Part shown: positions 16,934 to 25,142 of the stretch, piece by piece
How positions within the stretch are numbered: position 1 is the first letter of the stretch
Layout: the number at the start of each line of letters is the position of its first letter
Assembly: GCA_003218375.1 (NCBI GenBank)
Contig: QHNH01000012.1
Span: 1-64,000 of the forward strand
DNA length: 64,000 nt
From: Verrucomicrobiota bacterium
GTDB lineage: Bacteria; Verrucomicrobiota; Verrucomicrobiia; Chthoniobacterales; UBA10450
Direction: 5' to 3'
Translations under genes and position numbers: made by a program
Notes under the pieces: model-generated
Seen by the model: only the letters and a program-made list of their open reading frames with translations
What the model was told of the DNA's origin: nothing
Database searches by the model: none

Positions 16934-17989
16934 TCAAGACACGTCCACTTCGAGAGGCAGGAGATGGTTGATCATGTAAGTGCCGCGATCGCCGCTGCGA
17001 TCGACGGGCTGGGGGATTCCGTGTGAATCGGTCGCGCGTGCTATGATCGTATGGCGTCCTGCTTTCGCAGGCGTCTGCCATTCGTATTCCCAAAGGCGCC
17101 ACGCATTCTTCAATGGTTCGCCGAGAAGTTTCGCATCCTGCCAACTGCCGCCCAAATCGAAACTAACCTCAACCCGCGTGATCTCTGCCGTCCCGCTCCA
17201 GGCCGCGCCGTGGACGCGGTAGACGGAATTGGCCGCAACGGTTTCGCCGTTTTCCGGACGCGCGATCTCGGCTTTGGTTTGTTGCTCGGCGAGCGGCGCG
17301 AGAGTGGGCAGCGGGCCGGAGCGGTCCCAGTAAGTGTAATCGAGCGATTGATAGAAACCGTTGAACGGCTTGTCCGTGACGACGATCCGGCGCAGCCATT
17401 TCACCGAGGCCATCGCATACCAGCCAGGCACAATGGCGCGTAACGGAAAGCCGTGTGTGGCGGAAAGCTTTTCGCCATTCATTTTATAAGCGAGCAACAC
17501 ATCCTCGATCGCTTTCTTGAGTGGCAGACTGCGGCAAAAAGAAATCTTGCCTGCCGGTTTCGGAGTTTTGTCGACCTCTCCTTCGTCCGCGCCCTCGAGA
17601 ATCACTTCGAGCGCATTGGATTTGAGCCCGGAGCGATCGAGCAGGGCGGAAAGCGGAACGCCGGTCCACGACGCGTTGCCGACCGCACCGAGTCCCCACT
17701 GCACGCCTTTCACTTTCGGCTCGAGGAAAATGCGGTTGTTCCCCGCGCATTCGAGGGTGGCCGCAATCGTGCGCGACTCCATTCCGAGCAGCTCGTCGTA
17801 GCTTAGCTCGAAAGGCGCACCGACCTCGCCTTCTACGGTCAGCCGCCATTCCTCCGCGGAGATTTCCGGAATCGGGAAGTGGCACCGGACGTAAAACGAC
17901 TCGTTAGGCGTGATGAATCCGCTCAGGCTCGAGAACGGCATCTCGAGATTGAGCGGTTCCTGTTCGCGAACGATCAGGCCCTCGCTCAT
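16934..17989 (-). CDS. Sulfite oxidase-like molybdopterin enzyme
   Basis: A 351-residue member of the sulfite oxidase family. The molybdopterin domain covers about residues 20-230. The Mo-coordinating cysteine is C81 in TLECAGNNR, with further family blocks GVQWGLGAVGNASWTGVPLS at 94-113, HGFPLRAIVPGWYAMASVKW in the middle and the C-terminal Ig-like dimerisation domain (VYRVHGAAWSGTAEITRVEV, WRLWEYEWQTPAKAGRHTII). No haem domain and no signal peptide, so the electron acceptor is unknown and the enzyme appears cytoplasmic. The start overlaps the stop of the persulfide dioxygenase gene by four bases. Together they can oxidise sulfane sulfur to sulfite and then to sulfate. Confidence 0.88.
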   Translation of the reverse strand: MSEGLIVREQEPLNLEMPFSSLSGFITPNESFYVRCHFPIPEISAEEWRLTVEGEVGAPFELSYDELLGMESRTIAATLECAGNNRIFLEPKVKGVQWGLGAVGNASWTGVPLSALLDRSGLKSNALEVILEGADEGEVDKTPKPAGKISFCRSLPLKKAIEDVLLAYKMNGEKLSATHGFPLRAIVPGWYAMASVKWLRRIVVTDKPFNGFYQSLDYTYWDRSGPLPTLAPLAEQQTKAEIARPENGETVAANSVYRVHGAAWSGTAEITRVEVSFDLGGSWQDAKLLGEPLKNAWRLWEYEWQTPAKAGRHTIIARATDSHGIPQPVDRSGDRGTYMINHLLPLEVDVS

Positions 17990-19374
17990 TTCTCGACCGG
18001 GAATTTCGCGGCTTTCCAGGCGTGGAAACTTCCGGGGAGATTGCGGACGTCGGCGAAGCCCTCCTGTTGCAGCAGACTCGCGGCGAGACTGGCGCGGTAG
18101 CCCGTCGCGCAGTAAACGATCACCGGGCGTTGCTTATCGAGCTCGCCGGAGCGCTTCGCCAATTGCGGCAGGAAAATGTGAACCGCGCCGGGGATACGTC
18201 CGTTTTTCCATTCCGCGGGCCCGCGCACGTCGAGGAGCTGCAAACCATTCCGTGAGGCGTGCAACTCATGCACGGTCATTTGCGGCAACTCACGCAGCGG
18301 ATAACCGGCGTTCTGCCACGCGCGCATTCCGCCGACGAGATAGCCGGCGAATTTCGTGTAACCGGTGCGGACAAAGAGCTGCGACACTTTTTCCACGTCG
18401 CCGTCACTTTCCAGCACGACCAGGATCGGTCTCTCCGGGTCAAGCAGCCAGCCGGCCCAGATCGAGAGAATCGGAGAAGCAGCAATGTTGAACGCGCCAT
18501 CAATGTGACCGCCGCCAAACGCCAGCATCGTGCGCGTATCGACGAGCTGGTATTTTTTTTCCTCGACCATTCGCTTGAACGTCGCCGGCGCCAGCGCGGG
18601 AATGATTGGCAAACGGCCCAGAATTTCGGGCCCATCGGCATTCACCTTCTTCATCCGCTTGTAATAAGTCGGTTCCGGCGGCGGCGTGGAAAGCGCGTAG
18701 TCGACGAACGCCTGGCGCTCGTTCCGCTGGTAATATGGATTGAAACGCTTCTCGTAACCGATCGTGCTATCGAGCCGTTCGCCGATGTCCGCGCCGCACG
18801 GCGAACCACTCCCGTGCGACGGATAAATGATCACGCCGTCGGGCAATTTCGCGTAGAAACCCCAGAGTGTGTCGTAAAGTTGCGACGCCAGTTTGTCCGC
18901 GTCACGACCCAGAAGATCGGGCCGGCCCGCCGAGCTGACGAAAAGCGAATCGCCAGTGAAAACTCCCCATGGCGTCTCGGCATGATCTTCCTCGGCCGCA
19001 ACGTAACTGACGTGCTCCGGAGTGTGGCCGGGCGTATGACGAGCCGTCAGGATCAGCGATCCAAACTTGAATTCATCGCCGTCCTTCACCGCCTCACGAT
19101 CGAAGCCGTACTCCGCGCCGCCTTCGCTGCTCGCGTAAATTTTCGCCGTGCCGGTGCGATCGGCCAGCTCGCGCGAGCCACTCACCAAATCGGCGTGAAT
19201 GTGGGTTTCGAAAATGTGGGTAATGGAGACGCCGCTCTTGCGCGCCAGCTCGAGATAAACTTCCACGTCCGGTCGCGGATCGATTACCGCTCCGGTGCCT
19301 TCCTCGTCATCGCCGATCAAATAGGAGACCGCGGCGATGCCATCCGTGACAATGCGTTCGAAGATAAGAGACAT
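17986..19374 (-). CDS. Metallo-beta-lactamase persulfide dioxygenase fused to rhodanese domains
   Basis: A 462-residue protein. Residues 1-260 are an MBL-fold persulfide dioxygenase (ETHE1/CstB-like) with metal ligands in THIHADLVSG (H58, H60, D62) and HTPGHTPEH. Two rhodanese modules follow. The first (about 265-355) has no cysteine at its active loop (ILVVLESDGD) and is probably inactive. The second has the catalytic C422 in VIVYCATGYRAS. Such fusions oxidise persulfides to sulfite and can form thiosulfate. The ATG at 19374 is preferred over an upstream ATG because it starts the first strand (MSLIFERIVTDGIAAVSYLI). The stop overlaps the start of the sulfite oxidase-like gene, giving a two-gene sulfur oxidation operon. 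Confidence 0.88.
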   Translation of the reverse strand: MSLIFERIVTDGIAAVSYLIGDDEEGTGAVIDPRPDVEVYLELARKSGVSITHIFETHIHADLVSGSRELADRTGTAKIYASSEGGAEYGFDREAVKDGDEFKFGSLILTARHTPGHTPEHVSYVAAEEDHAETPWGVFTGDSLFVSSAGRPDLLGRDADKLASQLYDTLWGFYAKLPDGVIIYPSHGSGSPCGADIGERLDSTIGYEKRFNPYYQRNERQAFVDYALSTPPPEPTYYKRMKKVNADGPEILGRLPIIPALAPATFKRMVEEKKYQLVDTRTMLAFGGGHIDGAFNIAASPILSIWAGWLLDPERPILVVLESDGDVEKVSQLFVRTGYTKFAGYLVGGMRAWQNAGYPLRELPQMTVHELHASRNGLQLLDVRGPAEWKNGRIPGAVHIFLPQLAKRSGELDKQRPVIVYCATGYRASLAASLLQQEGFADVRNLPGSFHAWKAAKFPVEK

Positions 19375-19455
19375 AGGCTTTGAGTCCTGGTTTGCGGCGC
19401 CTGAAAACGCCGAGCCTTTATACAATGGAAAAGGACCGGCTGTCTTTCCGAAATT

Positions 19456-19692
19456 TCAGTTCGCCGGTTTCGGCCGTTTTGATTCCGCGCGCTTTTGCGC
19501 CGGGCGCGCGGCCGTACTGGCGGTTTCGTTAATCGCAATTTTCGAGGGCGGGACCGCATGGGCGGCGCGGTAATGGATGGTGACGAGGCCCAGCACGAAC
19601 GCGGTCGTGATGAAGTAAATGGTTCTCTTCTCCTCCGGCGTCAGCACGAAGATATCGCGCCGCACGCTTTTCTTTGAGCCGGGCTTCTTCAC
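19456..19692 (-). CDS. Small single-pass membrane protein
   Basis: A 78-residue protein: a basic N-terminus (MKKPGSKKSVRRDIFVLTPEE), one hydrophobic helix at 28-45 (TIYFITTAFVLGLVTIHY) and a basic tail. The start overlaps the stop of the KTSC gene by four bases (ATGA), which argues that it is real and coupled to that gene. No family recognised. The pattern of LTPEEKRTIYFI before a helix resembles the N-termini of some helix-hairpin-helix competence proteins, but the HhH part is absent here. Confidence 0.5.
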   Translation of the reverse strand: MKKPGSKKSVRRDIFVLTPEEKRTIYFITTAFVLGLVTIHYRAAHAVPPSKIAINETASTAARPAQKRAESKRPKPAN

Positions 19693-20015
19693 TCCGATCG
19701 CCGCCTCACATGGAGCGACCGATATTTTCGGCGGATGTTCTTGTCGTAGAACCGCGCTTTCGAACGCGCCTGGAGCAGCGCGTCATAAACATTCGGCGCC
19801 ACCTCGAGGTAACGATAGATGGCGCCATTTCGGAATTCGATCTCAAGGGCGCGAAGCCGTTTGCTGTAACCAACCGTCGCGAGCGCGGTTGATTCGACCG
19901 GAACGCGCTTGATCCGGGAGACGATTCCGACCGGCTCGGGCGCGGGATCGGCCTGAAGAGTGATCGCGGCGAAAAGCAAACTCGCCGTCAACGCAATGGG
20001 GGAACACCGCTGCAT
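19689..20015 (-). CDS. Secreted KTSC-domain protein
   Basis: A 108-residue protein. Residues 1-22 form a signal peptide (ALTASLLFAAITLQADP). The rest is a KTSC domain: ALATVGYSKRLRALEIEFRN followed by GAIYRYLEVAPNVYDALLQA and ARFYDKNIRRKY. KTSC domains are small lysine-tRNA-synthetase-associated or nucleic-acid-linked modules of uncertain function. A secreted form is less usual. In this operon it precedes a small membrane protein with an ATGA overlap and follows the LolA-like gene at 43 bases. Confidence 0.72.
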   Translation of the reverse strand: MQRCSPIALTASLLFAAITLQADPAPEPVGIVSRIKRVPVESTALATVGYSKRLRALEIEFRNGAIYRYLEVAPNVYDALLQARSKARFYDKNIRRKYRSLHVRRRSE

Positions 20016-20058
20016 GGGGCGATCCTTCTAGCAAGGCTCACCCCCATTGGTCGAGAGA

Positions 20059-20727
20059 TTATTTTGCCAGCGGGGTGGTAACGTCGGTGCCAGCCGGCGG
20101 CGTGAATTCGAAAGTCGAAGCCGGAATCGACGCTCGATTTTCGTTTGAGTAGGTGGTGACGATCCGGTCGCCGTTCGGCTGGACCATTTCCGTTCGGGCG
20201 ACCTGCAACTCATTATTCATCCTGATCGTAAACGTCTGAAGAAAACGTTTCAGCGATGGGTTGCGCGGCAGGAGCTGGAGCTGGTAACCGTCGGCCTCCT
20301 TTGTCGCCGAGATGTGATAGGTCGCTTCGACGTTTTCCAGATTAAGGCTCGCGGTGATCGCGGAGATGCCGGGATCGAGGGGCGAGTGTTTGCCTAACGA
20401 ATAGTGCTCCGCGGAATTAAATTTCGGATAGTAAATCCAAAGCTGCTGGCCGTCGCTCACGGTAATGCTGGGGGAATTGCCTTTTGCTTCCCGGCGAAAC
20501 TTGTTCGGACTTTGAAACCAAATCTTACCGGAGCTGACGATTGGTTTGTTCAGCATCTTCACGTTTTTTTCTTCCTGGAAATCTGCCTGGACCTGCGGGG
20601 CGGCGGCGCGTTTCTCGCGAATGCGGCCGAGGAGCGTTTTCAGATCGGCGGGCGAGAGAGGCTCGGCGCGGAGCAGGGGAGCGCAAAGACCAAGTAAGAG
20701 GGAGAGAGAGAGAAATCGGTTAAACAT
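20059..20727 (-). CDS. LolA-like outer-membrane lipoprotein carrier
   Basis: A 222-residue periplasmic protein: signal peptide 1-21 (FLSLSLLLGLCAPLLRA), then a LolA/LppC-type unclosed beta-barrel with VQADFQEEKNVKMLNKPIVS at 45-64, GKIWFQSPNKFRREA and SITVSDGQQLWIYYPKFN. The start is the ATG at 20727, which overlaps the stop of the MMPL exporter by eight bases. That linkage, rather than a location beside ftsK or a Lol operon, is typical of the LolA paralogues in aryl polyene and related lipid export clusters. It probably shuttles a lipid or lipoprotein from the exporter across the periplasm. Confidence 0.8.
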   Translation of the reverse strand: MFNRFLSLSLLLGLCAPLLRAEPLSPADLKTLLGRIREKRAAAPQVQADFQEEKNVKMLNKPIVSSGKIWFQSPNKFRREAKGNSPSITVSDGQQLWIYYPKFNSAEHYSLGKHSPLDPGISAITASLNLENVEATYHISATKEADGYQLQLLPRNPSLKRFLQTFTIRMNNELQVARTEMVQPNGDRIVTTYSNENRASIPASTFEFTPPAGTDVTTPLAK

Positions 20728-23251
20728 TTTCAGGTTCTTTGACGAGCGGGTGCAAAGATTCTTCGCGCCACGACTTCGGTTCAGCCGCAGCGGCCGCGGG
20801 TAAGGTGAAGAAGATCGTCGCAGCCAGGCTCCAAAACAAGCCGAGAGCACAGGCGTAACCGAGGCCCGCGAGGGTCGGGTTATTCGCGGCGCCCAGGGAA
20901 CCGAAACCGCAGATCGCGGTCAGTCCCGCGAGAATCACAGGTTTCACCACTCCCGCCACATCGTGATCGAGTTTTCTCGCCTTCTGCCACACGAGCAGGA
21001 CGTAGATGCCGTAGTCCACGCCGATCGCGAGGACGAGACGGAACGCGAGCACGTTTAACAGATTCAGCGGTACCTGAAGCAATTTCATCGAAGCGATCAT
21101 CGCGCAGACGGCCAGGCCGAGCGTCGCCACCTGGATGAGCCAAAGGCGCCAATCGCGATAGAGCAGCGCGAGCAACGTGGCATCGAAGAGCGCCATCAAT
21201 CCGCTGATCAAAATCAATTGGCGATGCGACCACGGCACCAGGTCGGTGAGGGTAAAACTCCAGCCGGACAGGACCAGTGGGACACCGGCCACAGGAAGAT
21301 CTCGATGCAGCATCTCCTTTTGTTCCTGAGTGGCAACCGCCTCGTTCGTCGTGACGAAACCAGTGGTGAGGAGTGGATCGTGGGCGAAATAGCGATCGAT
21401 CAGGAACCACCAGCCCGAGGTTTGCGGAAGCGTTTCCCGCCAATCGGGCAAATGGGTCGCCGGATCGGCCGCGGCTTTCAGATCGTCGAGAAGTTTAAAA
21501 CCGGACTCGAATGTTTCGGCGCTGAACCCTTCATTAGTGAGGGCAATCTGGAGGGCGTCCCGCGCCGCCGGAAAATTTACGGAGTGCAATTTCTGGCGAT
21601 TGGTTTCCAGCCGCTGCGGGGAGAGCGCCAGCGCGGCGGGTGTGGAAAAACCTTTTATTTTGCCCGCGGCCTGAAGCGCAGCCCACCGTGGCTCGACTTT
21701 CCGCCAGTAATCGTGGAGTTGCTGCGCATTCTCCGCCTTGATCATGCCGATGACCGGTTCCCAGCGCGTCGGCATTTTTTCCATGATCGTCTTGAGCGCA
21801 TAACCGGCGTCGCTCCGCTTCGGCTCCATCGAGTGCGTGCTCACATCGAAGATAATCGGTGGCCGCGGTGAGAACGCGACGGCGGTGAGAAGCAGCAACA
21901 GCGGCGCGGAGGTCCAGAGCACTCGAGCCGGATGGAGCACGGCCCAGCGCACGTAGCGTTTCACCAGCGTGAACATCCAGTCATGTCCAGGCGCCGGGCT
22001 CCTGCGCGGGAGGAACAAAAAGAAAACCGTCATCATGAAAATGCCGGCGAAGGCGATGCCGAGGGCGATCAGGACACCGAGCTGCGTAAATCCGCGCGAC
22101 CCCGCCAGCATCAGGGCGAGAAAGCCAACCGCTGTCGTGAGCGCTCCGAAGAAAATCGCCTGGCCCAGATTTTTGACGGATTCGCCGACCGCTGCCGGAT
22201 GATCTTCGCCGTCATCGCGCGCCTGCTGGTAGCGGCCAAAAACCAGGATCGCGAAATCGACTCCGAGCCCGATGAGAATCGCGCAAAAGCCGACCGTCAC
22301 CATGTTCAGTTCGCCGAAAATGAGAAGTCCGGCCGCGAGCGCGACGAGGCAGCAGAGGAGCAATGAAATTCCCATTCCGAGGAGCGGCAGCCAACGGCGG
22401 AAGCCCGCGTAGAAAACGCCGCTCACCAGCAGGATGGAGCCGAGCAGCGTAATGATGATGTCGTGCCGCATGCTCAACGAGATTTCCGCGACGTAAGCCG
22501 AGCGGCCCGTGACCAAAATCTGCAGCGGCCCGCCATCCCAGCCTTCGTGAGCGGTCCGCTGAAACGCCTGCACTTCGCGCATCAGTTTCTGGCAATCGAA
22601 TGCACCGATCCCCGGCTGGTTTGTGACCGTGAGGAAAACGCGCATTGTCCGGTCCGGCGAAGTGAGCGGTTGATCTTCCTCGATCGAGGCGTTGCCGGCA
22701 AAAGGCTTGAGCGCCGGCGCGATCACGCCCAGCGGATCGAGGCCCAGCTCGATTTGGGGCCGCGGCGAGCCCGCTTCGATTTCCTCGTGGAGTCGATGCA
22801 AACGCTCCTTGATTTTCGCCGGCTGCAACAGCGCCAGAGTTTCCGCGAATGCGGCCGGTTCGAGATTCAAGAGAAGCGGCGCGGCGATCGATTGCAGATC
22901 GCGCACACCTTCCGGCGTCTCGATCGGGACGCCGGCGAGAACGCGGCGGCACCAGGATTGTTCGCGCAACCGTTGCGCGAATTGGGGCGCGAATTCTTCG
23001 AGCTTGTCCACGTCGTTCGGCTGGCAGACGAGCGCGAAGGTCAGGTCGCGGACCTGGACGAAATCGCGATTATAAATCTTGAGGCCTTCGACGGATTCGA
23101 AACCGCCCGGCAATAGATTCAGTACTTCCGTGTCCAGCTTCATTCGCAGGACCAGGACGGCGGTGGAAAGTGCGCACAGCAAAGCCACCGCGGCCCAGAC
23201 CAGTCCGCGGCGTCGGGTGACGAGTTGGGCGATGGTGGAATGGAAGGCCAT
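20720..23251 (-). CDS. MMPL/RND-family lipid exporter
   Basis: An 843-residue inner-membrane transporter with the RND/MMPL layout. One N-terminal helix (LVWAAVALLCALSTAVLVLR) is followed by a large periplasmic domain (about 45-260), a block of five helices including DIIITLLGSILLVSGVFYAG and GLGVDFAILVFGRYQ, a second periplasmic domain and a second helix block (VLAIGVDYGIYVLLVWQKAR). The GVDxxI/L motifs in the two halves are family-typical. MMPL proteins export lipids such as hopanoids, mycolates and aryl polyenes. It is in one operon with the LolA-like carrier, a lipoprotein and a halogenase-like flavoprotein. The substrate is not known. Confidence 0.85.
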   Translation of the reverse strand: MAFHSTIAQLVTRRRGLVWAAVALLCALSTAVLVLRMKLDTEVLNLLPGGFESVEGLKIYNRDFVQVRDLTFALVCQPNDVDKLEEFAPQFAQRLREQSWCRRVLAGVPIETPEGVRDLQSIAAPLLLNLEPAAFAETLALLQPAKIKERLHRLHEEIEAGSPRPQIELGLDPLGVIAPALKPFAGNASIEEDQPLTSPDRTMRVFLTVTNQPGIGAFDCQKLMREVQAFQRTAHEGWDGGPLQILVTGRSAYVAEISLSMRHDIIITLLGSILLVSGVFYAGFRRWLPLLGMGISLLLCCLVALAAGLLIFGELNMVTVGFCAILIGLGVDFAILVFGRYQQARDDGEDHPAAVGESVKNLGQAIFFGALTTAVGFLALMLAGSRGFTQLGVLIALGIAFAGIFMMTVFFLFLPRRSPAPGHDWMFTLVKRYVRWAVLHPARVLWTSAPLLLLLTAVAFSPRPPIIFDVSTHSMEPKRSDAGYALKTIMEKMPTRWEPVIGMIKAENAQQLHDYWRKVEPRWAALQAAGKIKGFSTPAALALSPQRLETNRQKLHSVNFPAARDALQIALTNEGFSAETFESGFKLLDDLKAAADPATHLPDWRETLPQTSGWWFLIDRYFAHDPLLTTGFVTTNEAVATQEQKEMLHRDLPVAGVPLVLSGWSFTLTDLVPWSHRQLILISGLMALFDATLLALLYRDWRLWLIQVATLGLAVCAMIASMKLLQVPLNLLNVLAFRLVLAIGVDYGIYVLLVWQKARKLDHDVAGVVKPVILAGLTAICGFGSLGAANNPTLAGLGYACALGLFWSLAATIFFTLPAAAAAEPKSWREESLHPLVKEPENV

Positions 23252-23301
23252 GGAAAATTTGCGAACCGCAGCGGCGACGGTCGCGTTTCAACCCGCGCAG
23301 G

Positions 23302-23724
23302 TCAAAACCGGAACGTGAACGTCTCGCCGCCGTAGGAATGAGTCAGGGAAGTCTTGTCCCCCAGCGCCATGAGTTTGTCCCGCAGCTGCAGCCAGCCGCG
23401 CAACCGGCCCGGCGCGTGAGCCACACTCCCGGACCAACTGACGCCAGCCAACGGTCCTTTCACGCTGAAGAAGTTCGCGTCCTGCCGAATCTCCAGGAGC
23501 GCCACGCCCGGACCTTTCGTGAAGGTGAGCTCGAAGTCGCCGGCTTTCGAAAAGCGCACCAGCACTTCGCCGATCAAAGTTGTCCGCTTGCCGTGATAGA
23601 GGAGCTGGCCGTTGCGCGCCTGCCAGTCTCGAGCCGGACCGATGAATTGATGAATGGTCCCACAGCCGGAGAAAAAAAATGCGAGCGCGACGAGCAGTGG
23701 TGCTCCAAACTTTCTCACGTTCAC
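23302..23724 (-). CDS. Small lipoprotein in the MMPL operon
   Basis: A 140-residue lipoprotein starting at the GTG at 23724, whose last two bases begin the TGA of the upstream flavoprotein gene (GTGA). The signal is MNVRKFGAPLLVALAFFFSG with lipidation at the next cysteine (lipobox FSGC, residue 21). The mature part is a small beta-rich domain (LIGEVLVRFSKAGDFELTFT, VALLEIRQDANFFSVKG, GRLRGWLQLRDKLM). Lipoproteins of this size and position occur in aryl polyene-type clusters, so a role in transfer between exporter and outer membrane is plausible. No motif identifies it further. Confidence 0.7.
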   Translation of the reverse strand: MNVRKFGAPLLVALAFFFSGCGTIHQFIGPARDWQARNGQLLYHGKRTTLIGEVLVRFSKAGDFELTFTKGPGVALLEIRQDANFFSVKGPLAGVSWSGSVAHAPGRLRGWLQLRDKLMALGDKTSLTHSYGGETFTFRF

Positions 23725-25082
23725 GACACCGCCTCCAATTCTCGCGCCACCGCGCCAGCGGATTCCTTTTGCGGAATCAGCGTCCGCCGCGGGCAAAGCG
23801 GAATGTATCGCTGGAGCCGGACGAGCAGATAAAAAATCCACATCCGCCATTTGATGGCGAAGCTGTCCCCGACGTTGCCGCCCAGAACGGCGTTCACGGC
23901 GGGCGGGATCTGGAACATGTCCTGCGGATGCAGGAACACTTCGATGAATTCCTTCGAATACCAGGCATCGACAAAACGGAGGTAAACGTCCATCGCCTGG
24001 TTGATCTTGCGCTCGTAGCGCGCGAAGCGCTTCCTGCGTTTTCCCGGATGATCGAGCACTTCGTGCAGGACATCGGCCGCCTGTTCGCCGCCGAGGACGG
24101 CAAGAAAAACGCCGCTGCTGAAAACCGGATCGATGAACCCAGCGGCGTCGCCCGCCAGCAGCCAGCGATCGCCGGTTAACCGCGTGCTGCGGTAGGAAAA
24201 ATCGGCCGCCGTTCGCACCGGCGTCACCCGTTCTGCGTCGCGCATCGTTTCCATCAGGATCGGCTGTTCTTCAATCGCCTGCTGGAGAAAATCTTCCGGA
24301 CTCATCCCGGATTTCTTGAGAACGTCGCCGTCGAGCACGACGCCCACGCTCGTGCGGGTGGCCGTCAACGGAATCACCCAGAACCAGCGATCGATCGCGC
24401 GCACCATCCGCGTCAACGTCCCATCCCGGCCTTCGGCCCGCGACATTCCATCGTAATGGGCAAACACCGAAACCTTCTGGAGGTGTTCGTAGTTTTTCTT
24501 GAGCTTGAATTTCGCGCCGAGAATGGAGTTTCGTCCGCTCGCGTCGATCACATAGCGGGCGTGAATCTGATTCGTCGGCTCCTTCTCATTCTCGGAGGGA
24601 CGTGCTTCTGCACGTCCTTGGACGAGCGGAAGCTCGTCCCTCCGTGAAATCGTGAGCGAGACAGCGTCGTCGGAGAAATCGATCTTATCGACGCCGGTTT
24701 CTTCCCGGACTTCGGCTCCGCTCTCGGCGGCATGATCGAGAAGGACCTTGTCGAAATCCGCGCGCGTGACCTGATAGGACCGGTCGGTCTGCGAACGAAA
24801 GCCGTCTTGGAAATAAAACTTCACGCCATCGCCGCCGCACGCGCCATACATTTCGCCGCCGAACTTTTCCATGAAACCCGCGCGCGCGAATTTCTCGTGG
24901 AGCCCGAGGCGGGTGAAAGCCTGCATGCTGAAAGGGAGAAGCGATTCGCCGATATGGAAGCGCGGGAACTTGTCGCGCTCGAACACAACGACGCGACGCC
25001 CGGCGCGCGCGAGGAGCGCGGCGGCAACGCTGCCGGCCGGCCCGCCGCCGATGATCGCCACGTCATACATCTCGCCGCTCAT
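23721..25082 (-). CDS. Tryptophan halogenase/geranylgeranyl reductase-like flavoprotein with an in-frame palindromic insert
   Basis: A 453-residue FAD-dependent monooxygenase-type protein. GGGPAGSVAAALLARAGRRV at 12-31 binds FAD. FHIGESLLPFS at 42-52 and RWFWVIPLT (W-x-W-x-I-P-like, near 235) are halogenase-type motifs, and WLLAGDAAGFIDPVFSSG is the second FAD motif. Residues about 147-165 (RRDELPLVQGRAEARPSEN) are encoded by a palindromic repeat element (24593-24644) inserted in frame within a variable loop between two beta segments. Such flavoproteins modify polyketide or polyene lipids. It is the first gene of the operon with the lipoprotein, MMPL and LolA genes. True halogenation is unproven. 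Confidence 0.8.
   Translation of the reverse strand: MSGEMYDVAIIGGGPAGSVAAALLARAGRRVVVFERDKFPRFHIGESLLPFSMQAFTRLGLHEKFARAGFMEKFGGEMYGACGGDGVKFYFQDGFRSQTDRSYQVTRADFDKVLLDHAAESGAEVREETGVDKIDFSDDAVSLTISRRDELPLVQGRAEARPSENEKEPTNQIHARYVIDASGRNSILGAKFKLKKNYEHLQKVSVFAHYDGMSRAEGRDGTLTRMVRAIDRWFWVIPLTATRTSVGVVLDGDVLKKSGMSPEDFLQQAIEEQPILMETMRDAERVTPVRTAADFSYRSTRLTGDRWLLAGDAAGFIDPVFSSGVFLAVLGGEQAADVLHEVLDHPGKRRKRFARYERKINQAMDVYLRFVDAWYSKEFIEVFLHPQDMFQIPPAVNAVLGGNVGDSFAIKWRMWIFYLLVRLQRYIPLCPRRTLIPQKESAGAVARELEAVS
24593..24644. repeat. Palindromic three-way-junction element, family M, inside a coding sequence
   Basis: The 52-base element folds perfectly: an outer 5-bp stem (CGGAG with CTCCG) encloses two hairpins, GGACGTGC-TTCT-GCACGTCC at 24598-24617 and GGACGAGC-GGAA-GCTCGTCC at 24620-24639. 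It lies wholly inside the halogenase-like gene and is read through without a stop. Its design matches the intergenic elements of families A, C and D although the sequence differs. Confidence 0.8.
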
Positions 25083-25142
25083 TGGGTCACCAAGGTAGCA
25101 AAGGCTGTGGAAGTGACCAGTGACAAGTGACCATTGACGAGT

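Noticed and set aside
23302-23850. Longer start for the lipoprotein at 23850
   Set aside because: It would lie inside the end of the flavoprotein gene and would bury the lipobox 60 residues in. The GTG at 23724 gives an ideal signal.
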